This document shows positions 42,872 through 53,726 of a stretch of DNA of 64,000 nucleotides, piece by piece. The notes beneath the pieces are model-generated. The model saw only the letters and a list, made by a program, of their open reading frames with translations, did not search any database and was not told the DNA's origin. The position numbers and the translations under genes were made by a program. Positions within the stretch are counted from its first letter, which is position 1. Each line of letters starts with the position of its first letter. The DNA comes from Oceanisphaera profunda. Its GTDB lineage: Bacteria; Pseudomonadota; Gammaproteobacteria; Enterobacterales; Aeromonadaceae. The stretch is from the NCBI RefSeq assembly GCF_002157895.1, contig NZ_CP021377.1, positions 186,001 to 250,000 on the forward strand. Reading direction: 5' to 3'.

Positions 42872-45800
42872 TTAAGCGGGCTCACCGGCGAAGCCGCGCA
42901 AGCCTACTACGTGCACTTGTTCTTGCTTACCATGCACCTTACGGATCAGCTTATAAGTGGTGCCTTTTTCGGGGCTGATATTTTCTGGAGCGGCAATCAG
43001 TAATTGCATATCTTGGCGCTCACACAGCTCAAATAAAGTGGCAATGGATCGCGTATCAAGACGCGCCGCCTCATCTAAAAACAATAAGCGGCACGGCAAT
43101 ACCTCGCGGCTACGCAAATGACGGGATTCTTCTTCCCAGCTTTGCAACACCATCAACAAAATTGCCTGACCAGTACCGATAGCTTCACCGGTAGAGAGCG
43201 CGCCACTTTCTGCCCGCAACCAGCCGTCGGCACCGCGCTGAACTTCGATATCCAAGTCCAGATAGTTGCGGTAATCAAGCAGCGCTTGGCCTAATACCTG
43301 CGGGCTGCGATCACCTTGTTCAAGCTGCGGATTGATGCGCTGGAACAACTTGCCCATGGCCTCAGAAAAGCTCATTTCTTTGCTGCCAAACAAGTCTTGA
43401 TGGCGGCCTTCTTGATCGCTCAGTGCTTCTAAAAGCCGGGCATAAGTGTCGCGAATATTCACGTTTAAGCGCACCCCGCCCACCAAGCCAAAACTGATAT
43501 TTTGCAGGCCTTGGTTAAGTTGACGAATACGGTTTTGCTCGCGGCGAATAATGGTATTAATTTTTGCCGCCACTTCATGGGACGACAATGACAACTGACC
43601 TTCGCGCTGTTGCAACTCGTCGGCCAAACGGCCCAGCTCCACTTCCATTTCTTCCAGCGCTTCTACCGGGTCGTCAGCACGAATAATATCGTGACGAATA
43701 CGCGCTTTAAGATGGCTAAATACCAGTATATAAAACTGCACTTTTTGCAGAGTATTGCGCTGGCCTTCACTGATGCGCAGCGCATCGCGCAGCTCTTCAT
43801 CATTAGCCACCGCCATGCGCAACGCGCCTAAGGCTTTATCAGAAATAGAGCGCAGCTCATCAGAATCTAAATAAGCGAGCTCGGGCTTAGCGAGACGGCG
43901 CTCTACATCGTTATCTCGGGCTAAGCGTACCACGGTCGCCCAGTTGGCTTTATGATTGACCAGCGCTTTACGCGCCGCAAAGTAACCTTGGCCGTCTTTG
44001 CCTAAGCGCTGGCTGAGTGACTCAATCTCTCGTTTACACACTTGGCGCTGCGCCTCGGTTTGGCTACGACGGCTGCGAGTATGCACCAGCTCGCTTTCGC
44101 GCTCACGCTTATTACTGAGCGCTTTTTCTTCCATGTCATCAGACAAGCTAATGCCCAGTGCGGCAAACTCTTCTTTAAATTCAGTCAAAGTTTGATTACG
44201 TGCACCGTGACCGGTGACCAAGGCGGTACGGGCTTGCAGTGCATCGGTTACGCGCCCGCTGAGTTGCTCAACGCGAAGATTAGCCTTACGTCTGGCGTCT
44301 TCTGCCTGCACTAACTTGGCTTTTAAGCTGTCGTTCATGGCCGAGCTTTGATCTAATAACTGCTCCGCATCGGCATAAGCTAAATGCGGCAAACGGGCCA
44401 CGAGTTGCGTTAATGCATAAGTGCGGGCGCGGGCTGCGGTCAGCTCGGCTTCGGCTGCCAATACTTGTTGCTGCAGCTGCTCAAATTCGGCGGGATCTTG
44501 GCGTAATACTTGTACTTGCTCCGCCAAGCGGCCTAATTTTTGGCCGTGCAGCGCCATAAAGTCGCGAGCTTGGGTTAAGGCATCCTGTTCGGCGGTGGCC
44601 GCAATTAACCGCGCTTCGGCTTCAGGCTCGTTTAAGTGCTCGGCCAAGGGCAATAAACGTTGCAATAGCGTTTGTTGGCCGCGCACTTGCTCTCGTTTGG
44701 CCTGCCATTGCTGCAGTTCGCTTTGACTGTTCGCCAAATTGTCATCTAGCTGCGCTTGGCTGGCACTCAGTTGCTCAAGCTCGGCTTCTGGATTTGGCCC
44801 AAAGGCATCTTGCATACCTTGGCTAACAAATTCGCTTAACTGATGATACAAGCGACTTTGTTTTTGCTGATTAAAGGCGGAGTCGGCGTATTGAGCGTTG
44901 CTGGTTTCTAGCTCAAGATTCAGCAGGCCAATTTTCGCTTCTCGCGCCGCGCGGCCAAACAATGGCTCGGTAGTAAAGCGCGAATAACGCAATTGGCGCT
45001 CGCCGTTTTTCACCCAAATGGCGTTACCCAGCTCGGTGGCGTGCAATACATCTTCATCAAAGGCATCTGGGTTACCTTGAATGAGATACACATCCGCCGG
45101 GCATGATTCTAAGGCCTGTAATTGCTCAAGGGCCGCTTGCGGATCCTGCACTACTATGCCGTTACGAGCCGGCCCATACAGCGCCTCATAATAAGGGGCA
45201 TCTTCTACGGCGATATCGTCATACACATCCGCCAGTAAGGTACCGCCTAATTGCTCACATAAAGAGATAAGACGCGGATCCGCATCACTGCCGCCATGCA
45301 AGCCGCGCACTTGTAGCTCTAATTGTTGTTTAGTTTGCAGCGCCTGTTGCTTAAGTTGCTCCGCACCGTGCTCAGCACGCAAGGCCTGCTGCATGGCGGC
45401 GGTAACTTCACTGGCGTCCAATAACGGCAAATCTGATAACTCACGCAGCCGTACTAATTGCTGCTGGGCCTTATGCCACGCCGGTGCTTGGGTGCGCAGT
45501 GCCGCTACTTTGGGCGCAATAAGGTTGCGCTGAGCCTGAAACTGGCGTTGTTCATCGGCACAGTCGGCAAGGTGGGCTTCCAGTTCAATGCGTTGCTCGT
45601 CCAGCTCGGCAAGCTGCATTTCTAGCTCGTCCGCGTCATTCACCGGTCGGCCTAACTGGGCCAACTCGGTTTGCAACGCTTGAGCTTTATGACGCTTATC
45701 GAGATTTTGCGACGCTTGGGCATACTGCTGGCGAATACTGGTTTCACGGGCCAAAAGAGCTTGATACTCACGGCCTTGCTCCAGTAATTGATTGGCGCGC

Positions 45801-47434
45801 ACAAAGGCTTGCGCCCGCTCTACCCCCGAATCTATGCCTGTTAATAACGCCAAGGCATGATCGTATTGCGCCCGAGCGGCTTCGGCTAACGAAAGATGCT
45901 GGCGCTGCTCCAGCACCACGCTGGTCAGCGCTTGTTCTTTCGCCTGATGGGCTTGTTCTTCAGTTTTTGCCGATTCTGGCGTCAGATCCGGTAAGCCACA
46001 GGCCACCTTGGCCTCGCCCAACGCATTGCGCGCTTGGCGATATTGAATGGCGCGAGTTTGTTGGGTATCGAGCGCTTGCTGATAATCCGCCAACTGGCTT
46101 TTTAGGCTGTCGACTTCTTCATCCGCCGCGCTCTTAGTGGCAGCGGCCAAGTCGTGCTCGTCTTGCAGCTCGGCTAAGGTTTCTTCTTGAATGGCCAGCT
46201 TTTCGGCCAGCTCATCTAATTCATATTGATAGCTTTGAATTTTTTCATTGAGCTTAACGCCGTTTAACACTCGCGCTAAGTGCTCGGAGGCCATGTCTAA
46301 CTCTTGGGTTAACATGCGCTCGCGAGCACCGAGTTGCTCTAATTCATCCGCCAGGTAAATCAGCCGCGCGCGCTCTTCGGCTAAAATATTGCGCTCGTGA
46401 GTTAGGGCTTTACGCGCCGCTAATGCTTGCTCAGACAAGCGCTTTTTCTCGGCACTGTTACGCACATAATCTGCAGCCACATAGTGCGTGGTTTCGGTGA
46501 TCAGTTGGCGAAATACATCACGCTGGCGCTGAGTTTCACGGATCGCTTCTAGGGTGCGGCGATTTTCAAAGATGGCCGCTTCCATATCATTAAACGCTTG
46601 GCGAATACCGGCGTTTTCTGGCAATAAATAATCTTTAAGGCTACGACTAATGGTGCTGGAAATACCGCCATAAAGCGAAGCTTCAATCAGACGATAAAAC
46701 TTAACGCGGTCGCGCTGATCTTTCAGCTTGCGCGGCGTGACGCCCACATCAAACAAGAAGTTGTGATACTCGGAGACGGTATTAAAACGGGTAAATTGCA
46801 GCTCACACGCAATGGCGGCGGCTTTCAGCTCATTGAGTGAGCGCACCTGACCACGACCGTCTTCCAGTTGGGCCAACAACAGCTCGGTGGGCTTAATGCT
46901 GTTTAAGCCTTCACCCGTGGCTAAATCGCCAATATCGGCACCGCGTACGCTAAAGGCAGTGAGGTTTACCTTGTTATCACGGTTCGCTACTTGCTCCAGA
47001 TGTACCCCAAACCAGACCCGCTCGCCTTGGGAGGTATTAATCTCGATCATGGAATAGCAATGGCCGCGCTGCAACTTACCATATAAGCCTTTGTCGCGAC
47101 TGCCCGACTGACTGCCCGCTTCGGTGGTATTACGAAAATGCAGTAGGCTTAAATCAGGGATCAGCGCGGCAATAAAGGCCGCCATGGTGGTGGACTTACC
47201 CGCACCGTTGCCGCCAGAAAGCGTGGTCATCAGCGTGTCCAGCTCAAAGGTGCGGGCAAAAAAACCGTTCCAGTTGACCATGGTCAGGGAATGGAATTTA
47301 CCGCGCACAAAATCACTCGCCGCAGGCTGATCGCTCGCAGATTCGCTGGCGGTTAGCTGCATGTCATGTGGCTGGGCGAGCACGTTCTCGGGCAAAGTCT
47401 CGGTCGCAGATGTGTTATTTATATGAGTGCTCAC
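42872..47434 (-). CDS. mukB: Chromosome partition ATPase MukB
   Basis: SMC-like ATPase of the MukBEF condensin, 1520 residues. Walker A is [24 protein letters not shown] near residue 72. A long coiled coil with hinge follows. Near the C-terminus are the signature [21 protein letters not shown] and Walker [16 protein letters not shown]. The ATP-binding residues are intact. It starts at a GTG overlapping the mukE stop by four bases (47431-47434). Compared with E. coli MukB (1486 residues), it carries an extra N-terminal stretch of about 43 residues, polar and Ser/Thr/Ala-rich, before [16 protein letters not shown]. It is the last gene of mukFEB and is followed by a terminator. Confidence 0.97.
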   Translation of the reverse strand: MSTHINNTSATETLPENVLAQPHDMQLTASESASDQPAASDFVRGKFHSLTMVNWNGFFARTFELDTLMTTLSGGNGAGKSTTMAAFIAALIPDLSLLHFRNTTEAGSQSGSRDKGLYGKLQRGHCYSMIEINTSQGERVWFGVHLEQVANRDNKVNLTAFSVRGADIGDLATGEGLNSIKPTELLLAQLEDGRGQVRSLNELKAAAIACELQFTRFNTVSEYHNFLFDVGVTPRKLKDQRDRVKFYRLIEASLYGGISSTISRSLKDYLLPENAGIRQAFNDMEAAIFENRRTLEAIRETQRQRDVFRQLITETTHYVAADYVRNSAEKKRLSEQALAARKALTHERNILAEERARLIYLADELEQLGARERMLTQELDMASEHLARVLNGVKLNEKIQSYQYELDELAEKLAIQEETLAELQDEHDLAAATKSAADEEVDSLKSQLADYQQALDTQQTRAIQYRQARNALGEAKVACGLPDLTPESAKTEEQAHQAKEQALTSVVLEQRQHLSLAEAARAQYDHALALLTGIDSGVERAQAFVRANQLLEQGREYQALLARETSIRQQYAQASQNLDKRHKAQALQTELAQLGRPVNDADELEMQLAELDEQRIELEAHLADCADEQRQFQAQRNLIAPKVAALRTQAPAWHKAQQQLVRLRELSDLPLLDASEVTAAMQQALRAEHGAEQLKQQALQTKQQLELQVRGLHGGSDADPRLISLCEQLGGTLLADVYDDIAVEDAPYYEALYGPARNGIVVQDPQAALEQLQALESCPADVYLIQGNPDAFDEDVLHATELGNAIWVKNGERQLRYSRFTTEPLFGRAAREAKIGLLNLELETSNAQYADSAFNQQKQSRLYHQLSEFVSQGMQDAFGPNPEAELEQLSASQAQLDDNLANSQSELQQWQAKREQVRGQQTLLQRLLPLAEHLNEPEAEARLIAATAEQDALTQARDFMALHGQKLGRLAEQVQVLRQDPAEFEQLQQQVLAAEAELTAARARTYALTQLVARLPHLAYADAEQLLDQSSAMNDSLKAKLVQAEDARRKANLRVEQLSGRVTDALQARTALVTGHGARNQTLTEFKEEFAALGISLSDDMEEKALSNKRERESELVHTRSRRSQTEAQRQVCKREIESLSQRLGKDGQGYFAARKALVNHKANWATVVRLARDNDVERRLAKPELAYLDSDELRSISDKALGALRMAVANDEELRDALRISEGQRNTLQKVQFYILVFSHLKARIRHDIIRADDPVEALEEMEVELGRLADELQQREGQLSLSSHEVAAKINTIIRREQNRIRQLNQGLQNISFGLVGGVRLNVNIRDTYARLLEALSDQEGRHQDLFGSKEMSFSEAMGKLFQRINPQLEQGDRSPQVLGQALLDYRNYLDLDIEVQRGADGWLRAESGALSTGEAIGTGQAILLMVLQSWEEESRHLRSREVLPCRLLFLDEAARLDTRSIATLFELCERQDMQLLIAAPENISPEKGTTYKLIRKVHGKQEQVHVVGLRGFAGEPA

Positions 47435-48156
47435 AGCGTATTCTCCTGCTCATCTTGCTCGGTTTCTTGTGCTGATCCCGCATCTTGCTCATCTCGCTGC
47501 TCTTCATCTGGCTCGTCATTACCGGCCACCGCCTCGCCATCGCGGATCATGCGCAGTTGCAGTTCACGCGGATCTTCATCGGTGCGCACATCGGCGGCAA
47601 AGCGAAATACCGCCTCAGAAATACGAAACTTATCTTGGGTGCCCACATTGCTCACCATGCCTAAGCGCTTAAGGCGGCGAATAGCACTTTTTAGTTTGTC
47701 TTGCAGCTTGCGACGGTCTAAATCACTGCCGCCGGCGCGCTGATTAACCATGCGTAACAGCGCAGTTTCATTGGCCAGTGTCAGTACTTCTTCTTGCAAG
47801 TCCAGCAAGGAGAACACGCCTTCATTCACTAGGCGATCTGGGCTTAAATACAGGTAGCACAACACCTTGCCCACCAGCATTTCTAGCTCAGACAAAATAG
47901 AGGTATTGATCTCACTGGTGGAGCGCGGGCGCAGATAATAAAAGCCCTCGGGCGCGCGCACTAACTCCACTTGATAGCGCTGATAAAAGGCTTCTAATTC
48001 GGGATAGTATTCTTGTAACAGCGAATGAACTTCCAGCTCGTCGGCGCTAATGTGACGGCCGGTGCGCAGTTGACTGTCGAGCATCGGAAATAACGGATTG
48101 GCGATGGCCAAGGCCAAACGCGGTGCGAGTGCAGACTCAGTATTGGTCGATAACAT
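47431..48156 (-). CDS. mukE: Condensin subunit MukE
   Basis: MukE, about 241 residues if begun at the ATG at 48156; that length fits E. coli MukE (234). It starts [36 protein letters not shown] and ends in a very acidic tail. It binds MukF and clamps the MukB heads. The frame extends upstream to 48219, but those 21 residues lie within mukF and have no counterpart. The start overlaps the end of mukF by 20 bases, so translation is coupled. Central block [21 protein letters not shown] is highly conserved. Confidence 0.95.
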   Translation of the reverse strand: MLSTNTESALAPRLALAIANPLFPMLDSQLRTGRHISADELEVHSLLQEYYPELEAFYQRYQVELVRAPEGFYYLRPRSTSEINTSILSELEMLVGKVLCYLYLSPDRLVNEGVFSLLDLQEEVLTLANETALLRMVNQRAGGSDLDRRKLQDKLKSAIRRLKRLGMVSNVGTQDKFRISEAVFRFAADVRTDEDPRELQLRMIRDGEAVAGNDEPDEEQRDEQDAGSAQETEQDEQENTL

Positions 48157-49462
48157 GTGCTTGTACCTTGGCCCCGTGGGCGTTAATGCGTTGCCATTCT
48201 GGCTGAGCGGCGCCGACACATTCAGCGTTGGCGTGGCCGAGCTTCACTGCTTCATCAATCAGCAGGCGAGCAATATCAAAATGTTGGTAGTGCGGAAAAT
48301 CTGCTAAATAGCCTTTCAGCACCCTGGCCATATCGAGCGGGCGGCCATCTTCTGCAAAATGCTGCAGATGCTCACGAATGCGCCCAGATAACTCTGCGGT
48401 CACATCCAGCATCTCGTGATATTCCAGCTCTGCTGGTAGCTCGCCGGTGACCTCATCCGCATAAGCGGCGAGCGTTTCCGCTCTTAACTCAAGCAGCGGC
48501 TCGGCCAGTGCGATACGCAACTGCCAGTTATGATCTTCAAATTGGCGAATCGACTCGCGCAAGCGCTGGCTAAAGGCTCGGTTTTTATCCATGTCGATGG
48601 CAGTACGAATAAAACGATGCACGTGCAAGTCGTAGCGTGACCACAGCTCAATACACTGGCTGCCCCACAAAATAATGGCGTCTAATCGCGCTTGCAGCTG
48701 TTGGCATAAGGGGGCTAATGCCAGACCGCGCGCGTCACTTTGCAACTGCTCTTCAATGTTCAATAAGCTGAGCTGCAAGCCATGGCCGGCTTTATCCAGC
48801 GTATCTTGAAGCTCACGCAAGGTGTGTCCGGTTTCACGCAATAATTGCTCACAGGCAGCAATGGCCTCGTGCCAGTTTTTATGCAGGAGTGCGGCAATAT
48901 TGGCTTTAACGGCATTTTGCTGTTCGTCCATGGCGCGCTGGGTATCGTCGATACGTGCTAATTGCTCGGCCACCGAATAGGTAAGACGCCCTGCTACTTC
49001 TTGCTGCCACAGATCATCATTAGGATTAGCAGCCATGGTGGCGGCAATCTTATTCAGATCTAGGCTAATTTGCTCCAGCTGTAACGACAGCTTAATTTGG
49101 CTGACATCTCTTTGCGCGGCAAAGAAATCGACGATACCCACGCCTAAACGCGTTAAGCGATACAGGCTGTCATCGTCACCCGCTTGGGCTTGAAAACGAC
49201 TGAGCAGCCGTTGGCTGACCAAATCATTGATAGCATTATTAGCGCGGCTCACTTGGGTTTCTTCAACTTGGCCAAAGCCTTTACTCACGAAGCTAAAGGC
49301 ATGCTGTAAGTCGGCCTCAGATAATTGAGACTGCTCGCCGTTTTGGCTAAATACTTGAATTGCCAGCAACAACGCCAGCCGCTCGGGCGGCAGGTTGAGC
49401 TGACATTGCTCTTCTTTCACCCAACCTATCCAGTCCGGCAGGGTGCGGGACATGTCTGTCAT
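48137..49462 (-). CDS. mukF: Condensin kleisin subunit MukF
   Basis: MukF kleisin, 441 residues (E. coli 440). The N-terminal winged-helix dimerisation domain has [20 protein letters not shown]. The middle helical region includes [22 protein letters not shown]. The end [12 protein letters not shown] is near-identical to the E. coli C-terminus. It connects MukB heads and recruits MukE. First gene of the mukFEB operon. The promoter region carries an inverted repeat of GTRAGG-like heptamers (49485-49567). Confidence 0.96.
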   Translation of the reverse strand: MTDMSRTLPDWIGWVKEEQCQLNLPPERLALLLAIQVFSQNGEQSQLSEADLQHAFSFVSKGFGQVEETQVSRANNAINDLVSQRLLSRFQAQAGDDDSLYRLTRLGVGIVDFFAAQRDVSQIKLSLQLEQISLDLNKIAATMAANPNDDLWQQEVAGRLTYSVAEQLARIDDTQRAMDEQQNAVKANIAALLHKNWHEAIAACEQLLRETGHTLRELQDTLDKAGHGLQLSLLNIEEQLQSDARGLALAPLCQQLQARLDAIILWGSQCIELWSRYDLHVHRFIRTAIDMDKNRAFSQRLRESIRQFEDHNWQLRIALAEPLLELRAETLAAYADEVTGELPAELEYHEMLDVTAELSGRIREHLQHFAEDGRPLDMARVLKGYLADFPHYQHFDIARLLIDEAVKLGHANAECVGAAQPEWQRINAHGAKVQAHVIDQY

Positions 49463-49474
49463 TTATGTGCTCTC

Positions 49475-49567
49475 TTTATCTTTAGCCGTAAGGAGTAAGA
49501 CGTGAGGGGCCAAACACAGAACGTGTGGGCACTAACGCCTAACATTTTACGCCTCATTCTTTACGGC
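49475..49567. repeat. Inverted pair of GTRAGGN heptamer arrays
   Basis: On the plus strand GTAAGGA, GTAAGAC and GTGAGGG follow each other (49488-49508). On the minus strand GTAAAGA, ATGAGGC, GTAAAAT, GTTAGGC and GTTAGTG run from 49564 to 49530. The two arms share GCCGTAARGA outer ends and form a large inverted repeat between mukF and cmoM. TTTATCTTTAGCCGT at 49475-49489 also occurs, slightly altered, at 61264 and 63983. Confidence 0.55.
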
Positions 49568-49669
49568 CATTGAAGTAATCATTATCCCCTTCGGGGATCT
49601 GTAAGCCGTATACGGTCAGCTATAAATTAAAACCTAAAAGCACAAGAAATCTCTAGTCTTAATCTGTTA

Positions 49670-49699
49670 GCTAGGTGCTTGGCGCCGGGCGCTCGGCGC
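49670..49699 (-). repeat. GCGCCNA heptamer array at the cmoM 3' end
   Basis: On the minus strand four heptamers, GCGCCGA, GCGCCCG, GCGCCAA and GCACCTA, run in tandem and form the last codons and stop of cmoM. It differs by one base in 30 from the array in elyC. Confidence 0.8.
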
Positions 49700-50471
49700 T
49701 GCTTTTCTGCGCGACTACATGAATATATCGGCCTAAATGCATAAAAGGGGCGATTTTGGCGTGGGCTAACTCCATGGCGATCACTTCATCCGCCAGCTCC
49801 ACGCGCAGGGTTTTATTGACCATATAATCATGGATCACCCGCACGCCGCTGCGGTCGGTTATAACAAAGCCCAGCGCCTGCAGCCAGTCATTCACCTGCT
49901 CTGGCCGACAAGGCCAGCCTGGGGTCAGCTTCTGACGTCGCTTTTTGACCAAATCTGCGTATACGTAATCAAAATGGCCCATCACTAGGCTGTGATACAA
50001 AAGCCCGTCGCGATTATAAAACATCAAAGATAAGTGGCCGTCGTCCACCAGCAAAGCTTCTAAGCAGGCTAATAGCTCAGCTTGATGCTCCACCCACTCT
50101 AGCACTGCATGGCACAAGATCAGATCAAACTGACCAATATCCGACACCATCAAAGACTGTATCGGTGCATGAATAAATTCAAACTGGCCCAAGATGCCCT
50201 TGTCCTGAACTTGCTCCCGGGCCAGCGCCAGCATATCGGCGGATAAATCGCACAGCACCACGTTATGGCCTAATGCAGCTAAGCCTTGAGATAACGGACC
50301 AAAGCCGCCGCCCGCATCTAAAATGCGCAGCGGTCGCTCTTTAGGCAAACCGGCCAAAAGCGCATCCAGATCACGCTCTAATACCGCGAGACGAATGCGA
50401 CCTTTAGTGGTGCCATAAATGTTGCGGGAAAACGCTTGGGCTTTGCTATCAAAATTAGTATTGGACTGCAC
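49671..50471 (-). CDS. cmoM: tRNA 5-carboxymethoxyuridine methyltransferase CmoM
   Basis: SAM-dependent methyltransferase (formerly SmtA) of 266 residues that methylates cmo5U34 in tRNA to mcmo5U. Motif I is LDAGGGFGPLSQGLA, then DLSADMLALARE, and FDLILCHAVLEWVE is motif IV. The substrate-binding region MFYNRDGLLYHSLVMGHFDYV and the GWPCRPEQVNDWL block match E. coli. The order elyC, cmoM, mukF, mukE, mukB is as in E. coli. The C-terminal nine residues SAERPAPST are encoded by the GCGCCNA heptamer array and are also found at the end of ElyC. This tail is a recent addition to the gene. Confidence 0.95.
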   Translation of the reverse strand: MQSNTNFDSKAQAFSRNIYGTTKGRIRLAVLERDLDALLAGLPKERPLRILDAGGGFGPLSQGLAALGHNVVLCDLSADMLALAREQVQDKGILGQFEFIHAPIQSLMVSDIGQFDLILCHAVLEWVEHQAELLACLEALLVDDGHLSLMFYNRDGLLYHSLVMGHFDYVYADLVKKRRQKLTPGWPCRPEQVNDWLQALGFVITDRSGVRVIHDYMVNKTLRVELADEVIAMELAHAKIAPFMHLGRYIHVVAQKSSAERPAPST

Positions 50472-50528
50472 GGCTATTTCTTAACGGCTCAGGGGCCGCT
50501 ATTCTGTCATAACCTTGGGCCTTAACAA

Positions 50529-51380
50529 ATGAGTGCGTGCGTGGGATCGGTTTTTTTGGCGAAAAAGTGGCTCGGTAGCCTGTTATTACCGCTGCCCTTG
50601 CTGTTAATCATCAGCCTTATTGGCTTAGTGTTAGTGCTTAAACAACATAAACGCAGCGGCGTCGGATTGGTACTGTTCGCCATTATGAGTCTGTGTTTAC
50701 TGTCAATGCGACCGGTGGCCAATGCTTTAATTGCCCCACTTGAAGCGCAATATCCGCCTTACTTAGTGGATGACTCCACTCCTAACTCAGTCCCAATACA
50801 AGATATTATCGTGCTGGGTGCCGCTCAAGTGGCCGACCTTAGCTTGCCGCTACTGAGCCAGCTGGGCAGTGCCGGCCTAGCGCGCATTAGTGAGGGCATA
50901 CATTTAAGCTTGGCCTACCCAAATGCACGCTTAATTGTTAGTGGTTATGCGGGCGGTGAAGGTCGCTCCAGCGCCGAGCTTTATAGCGCCGTAGCGCAGA
51001 GCTTTGGTATTGCTAAGTCGCGTATTATCGAATTACCACTGCCGCAAGATACCTTTGAAGAAGCTGCCGCCATAGCGCCGCTGATTAAAGGCCGCCAAGC
51101 CTTGTTAGTCACGTCTGCCAGCCATATGCCGCGTGCTATGCGCTTGTTTAACGGCCAGGGTGCCAACCCCACGGCGGCGCCCGTTGGCCATTTGGCGAAG
51201 GAGAGCCTTCAGCACAAAGAGAGCCGCGCCAAGCTGCCGCTTTACACCTATTTGCCTAAAGCGCGATACCTAGAACGCAGCGAAACCGCTTGGCATGAAT
51301 ATTTAGGGCTAGCGTGGCAAAAACTGAATAACAGCGCCGAGCGCCCGGCGCCAAGCACCCAGCTTAGAAACGAAGACTAA
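50529..51380 (+). CDS. elyC: Envelope biogenesis factor ElyC (DUF218)
   Basis: Inner-membrane protein of 283 residues (E. coli YcbC/ElyC, 259). Two TM helices near the N-terminus (LGSLLLPLPLLLIISLIGLVLVL and SGVGLVLFAIMSLCLLSMRPVA) precede the periplasmic DUF218 domain, seen in DIIVLGAAQVADL, ARISEGIHLSLAYPNARLIVSGY and TFEEAAAIAPLI with ALLVTSASHMPRAMRLFN. ElyC is needed for peptidoglycan assembly at low temperature. It diverges from cmoM. Its C-terminus carries SAERPAPSTQLRNED, of which the first nine residues come from a heptamer array identical in frame to the one in cmoM. Confidence 0.93.
   Translation: MSACVGSVFLAKKWLGSLLLPLPLLLIISLIGLVLVLKQHKRSGVGLVLFAIMSLCLLSMRPVANALIAPLEAQYPPYLVDDSTPNSVPIQDIIVLGAAQVADLSLPLLSQLGSAGLARISEGIHLSLAYPNARLIVSGYAGGEGRSSAELYSAVAQSFGIAKSRIIELPLPQDTFEEAAAIAPLIKGRQALLVTSASHMPRAMRLFNGQGANPTAAPVGHLAKESLQHKESRAKLPLYTYLPKARYLERSETAWHEYLGLAWQKLNNSAERPAPSTQLRNED
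51334..51363 (+). repeat. GCGCCNA heptamer array in the elyC 3' end
   Basis: Four tandem heptamers: GCGCCGA, GCGCCCG, GCGCCAA and GCACCCA. They are translated as SAERPAPST near the end of ElyC. TTTATCTTTA follows 31 bases later, as after the arrays at 61230 and 63945. Confidence 0.8.
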
Positions 51381-51420
51381 AGGCAAATGGAGTTTTATCT
51401 TTAACTTTCAGCTTATCGAT

Positions 51421-51776
51421 TAAAGCCTGTCTCTTAGTCACAAGTCAGTAAAGCACGCAGAGGCCGTGGTTTGCCTCCGTCAACTCGCTTAAGCTGCATC
51501 CATGCGGCGCTCGGCAAATGCCGTCCATGGCATTTGACGGTTGACTCCGGCAATGCCCACTGCCTCTGCCGACGATACAGAGCCCGTTGATGGTATTAAC
51601 AGCGAACTCGGATGTATAGAAAGGCAGAGTGCAGCAGCTCAACCGACCATCCGCGCCAAGGATGGCGCGGCTGAGCCCCCAGGGATGGGTTCACGGCGAG
51701 TCGGAGGAGCGGTGCGCTTTGCCTGATATCGCCATTAAGCACAACAAAAAGATGTGACTATAGAGACAGGCTTAAA
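51421..51776. mobile_element. MITE-like element with 22-bp inverted ends
   Basis: About 356 bases with no coding capacity, bounded by AAGCCTGTCTC-TTAGTCACA on the left and the complement of TAAGCCTGTCTCTATAGTC on the right (one-base gap). Long internal inverted repeats include GCAGAGGC and GTTGAC arms around CATGGCATTT. AGCTTA stands outside both ends (51410 and 51776), which may be the trace of a target duplication. No transposase is present, so it would need one from elsewhere. It sits between elyC and tpiA, just before the tpiA promoter. Confidence 0.6.
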
Positions 51777-51822
51777 GCTTACCGCTACCCGTAGGACGCT
51801 GGTCTTGCTTGAGGCCTGCCTC

Positions 51823-51828
51823 TATAAT
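51823..51828 (+). promoter_or_regulatory. Probable tpiA -10 box
   Basis: A perfect TATAAT 42 bases upstream of the tpiA start. No good -35 stands at the right distance, so the -35 is uncertain. Confidence 0.4.
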
Positions 51829-51869
51829 GCCTGCATTTTATTGCACAGACTGCACAGGGAATAACAACA

Positions 51870-52634
51870 ATGACACAGACAAGACGCCAGATCTTAGTGA
51901 TGGGCAACTGGAAGCTGAACGGTAGCAAAACCATGGTTGCCGACTTAATTAAGGCGCTCAAAGCTCCTGCCACCGAGTGCCCAGCTGTGGCCGTGGCCGT
52001 GTGCCCGCCTGTGTTATTTTTAGGCCAAGCTCAAACTTTATTAGCCGACAGCTCCATTGCCTTAGGCGCCCAAGATGCAGACTTAAACAGTGAAGGTGCC
52101 TTTACCGGCGAAAATTCGGCCATTATGTATACCGAATTTGATGTGCAATACGTATTAGTAGGCCACAGCGAACGTCGCACCTTACATAATGAGGCCGACG
52201 CTACCGTGGCCGCTAAGTTTGCCGCCGTGCAACGTGCTGGCTTAACGCCAGTATTGTGCATAGGTGAAACAGACGCTCAGTTTGAAGCCAATGACACCCA
52301 AGCCGTGGTTCAGCGCCAGCTGCAAGCCGTGATTGATCATTGTGGCATCGAGGCTTTTAACAATGCAGTGATCGCCTATGAACCCGTATGGGCCATTGGG
52401 ACCGGTAAAACGGCCACGCCAGAAATCGCCCAAAACGTACACGCCGCTATTCGTACCTTCTTGGCCGGACTCGACGCCGCCATTGCTGCCAAAATACAAA
52501 TTCTCTACGGTGGTTCGGTGAAAGGTGCCAGCGCCGCCGGTTTATTTGCCATGGCCGACATAGACGGTGCACTGGTAGGCGGCGCCGCCCTGATCGCTGA
52601 CGAGTTTGCCGCCATTATTCGTGCCGGCGCGTAA
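51870..52634 (+). CDS. tpiA: Triosephosphate isomerase
   Basis: Interconverts dihydroxyacetone phosphate and glyceraldehyde 3-phosphate. The 254-residue protein has the TIM-barrel signatures: MGNWKLNGS (N11, K13), GHSERR (catalytic His near residue 98), AYEPVWAIGTGKTATPE (catalytic Glu) and LYGGSVKG. All active-site residues are intact. Cytoplasmic and essential in glycolysis. The next gene, pfkA, follows 91 bases later on the same strand. A heptamer-rich hairpin lies in between. Confidence 0.98.
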   Translation: MTQTRRQILVMGNWKLNGSKTMVADLIKALKAPATECPAVAVAVCPPVLFLGQAQTLLADSSIALGAQDADLNSEGAFTGENSAIMYTEFDVQYVLVGHSERRTLHNEADATVAAKFAAVQRAGLTPVLCIGETDAQFEANDTQAVVQRQLQAVIDHCGIEAFNNAVIAYEPVWAIGTGKTATPEIAQNVHAAIRTFLAGLDAAIAAKIQILYGGSVKGASAAGLFAMADIDGALVGGAALIADEFAAIIRAGA

Positions 52635-52642
52635 ATACATTG

Positions 52643-52710
52643 TGAATGGTAAGGTGTGAGGTGTTGAACGCCTCTCTCCTCACGCCTCACCCTTTACGCT
52701 TCACACTTTA
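52643..52710. repeat. GTGAGG-type heptamer hairpin between tpiA and pfkA
   Basis: The left arm has GTAAGGT and GTGAGGT. The right arm, read on the minus strand, has GTGTGAA, GCGTAAA, GGGTGAG and GCGTGAG. The arms pair imperfectly, so the region can fold into a hairpin. It resembles the array before mukF and may attenuate transcription into pfkA. Confidence 0.5.
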
Positions 52711-52725
52711 AAAAAGAGATAACAA

Positions 52726-53688
52726 ATGATTAAACGCATTGGAGTCTTAACCAGTGGCGGTGATGCGCCGGGCATGAACGCTGCGATTCGTGCCGTGGTG
52801 CGTGCCGGCCTGCACCATAATCTGGAAGTGTTTGGCATACATAGTGGTTATAAAGGCTTATACCACAACGAGATTGAGTCGCTGGATCGTTATTCGGTGT
52901 CCGACGTGATCACCCGTGGCGGCACTTTCTTAGGCTCGGCGCGTTTTCCGGAATTTAAAGACGAAGCAGTGCGCTTAAAAGCGGTCGAAAATCTTAAATT
53001 ACATGGCATAGATGCGTTAGTGGTGATTGGCGGTGATGGCTCCTACATGGGCGCCATGAAGCTGACTGAACTGGGCTTTCCCTGTATTGGCATCCCCGGC
53101 ACCATTGATAATGACATTGCCGGCACCGACTTTACCATCGGCTTTGATACCGCACTGAATGTGGCGGTAGAAGCCATAGACCGCTTGCGTGATACCTGCA
53201 GCTCGCATAATCGCATTTCTGTGGTCGAGATCATGGGCCGCCATTGCGGTGATTTAACTTCTTCTGCCGCCGTGGCGGGGGGCGCCGAGTACGTCATAGT
53301 ACCGGAAGTGGGGTTTGATCAAGATCAGCTGATCCAGCAAATTTACGAAGGCGTGGCCAAGGGCAAAAAACACGCCATAGTCGCACTGTGTGAAAACATG
53401 TGTGACGCCAATCGCCTCGCGTTTGATATTCAAGCGGCCACCGGTCGTGATACCCGCGCCACCATCTTGGGCCACACCCAACGTGGCGGTACGCCCAGTG
53501 CCCAAGACCGCATTATGGCCAGTCGCATGGGCGCCCGTGCAGTGGAATTATTGCTGGAAGGCTACGGCGGACGCTGCGTAGGCCTGCAAAGTAATAATAT
53601 TGTGCATCACGATATTATTGATTGCATCAAGCATTTAAAACGCCCTTTCAACGAAGAAATGTACCAATTGTCGAATGTGCTGTTCTAA
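52726..53688 (+). CDS. pfkA: 6-phosphofructokinase (ATP-dependent)
   Basis: Phosphorylates fructose 6-phosphate with ATP, the committed step of glycolysis. The 320-residue protein shows [27 protein letters not shown] (ATP-binding GGDGS), [12 protein letters not shown] with the catalytic Asp, EIMGRHCG and [14 protein letters not shown]. This matches bacterial PfkA in length and motifs, and the GGDGS Gly-Asp pattern indicates ATP rather than PPi as donor. Good AAAAGAGATA before the ATG. It follows tpiA. Confidence 0.98.
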   Translation: MIKRIGVLTSGGDAPGMNAAIRAVVRAGLHHNLEVFGIHSGYKGLYHNEIESLDRYSVSDVITRGGTFLGSARFPEFKDEAVRLKAVENLKLHGIDALVVIGGDGSYMGAMKLTELGFPCIGIPGTIDNDIAGTDFTIGFDTALNVAVEAIDRLRDTCSSHNRISVVEIMGRHCGDLTSSAAVAGGAEYVIVPEVGFDQDQLIQQIYEGVAKGKKHAIVALCENMCDANRLAFDIQAATGRDTRATILGHTQRGGTPSAQDRIMASRMGARAVELLLEGYGGRCVGLQSNNIVHHDIIDCIKHLKRPFNEEMYQLSNVLF

Positions 53689-53726
53689 CAATAAGTCCAG
53701 CGCTCAGTTAACAAAAAACGATAATT

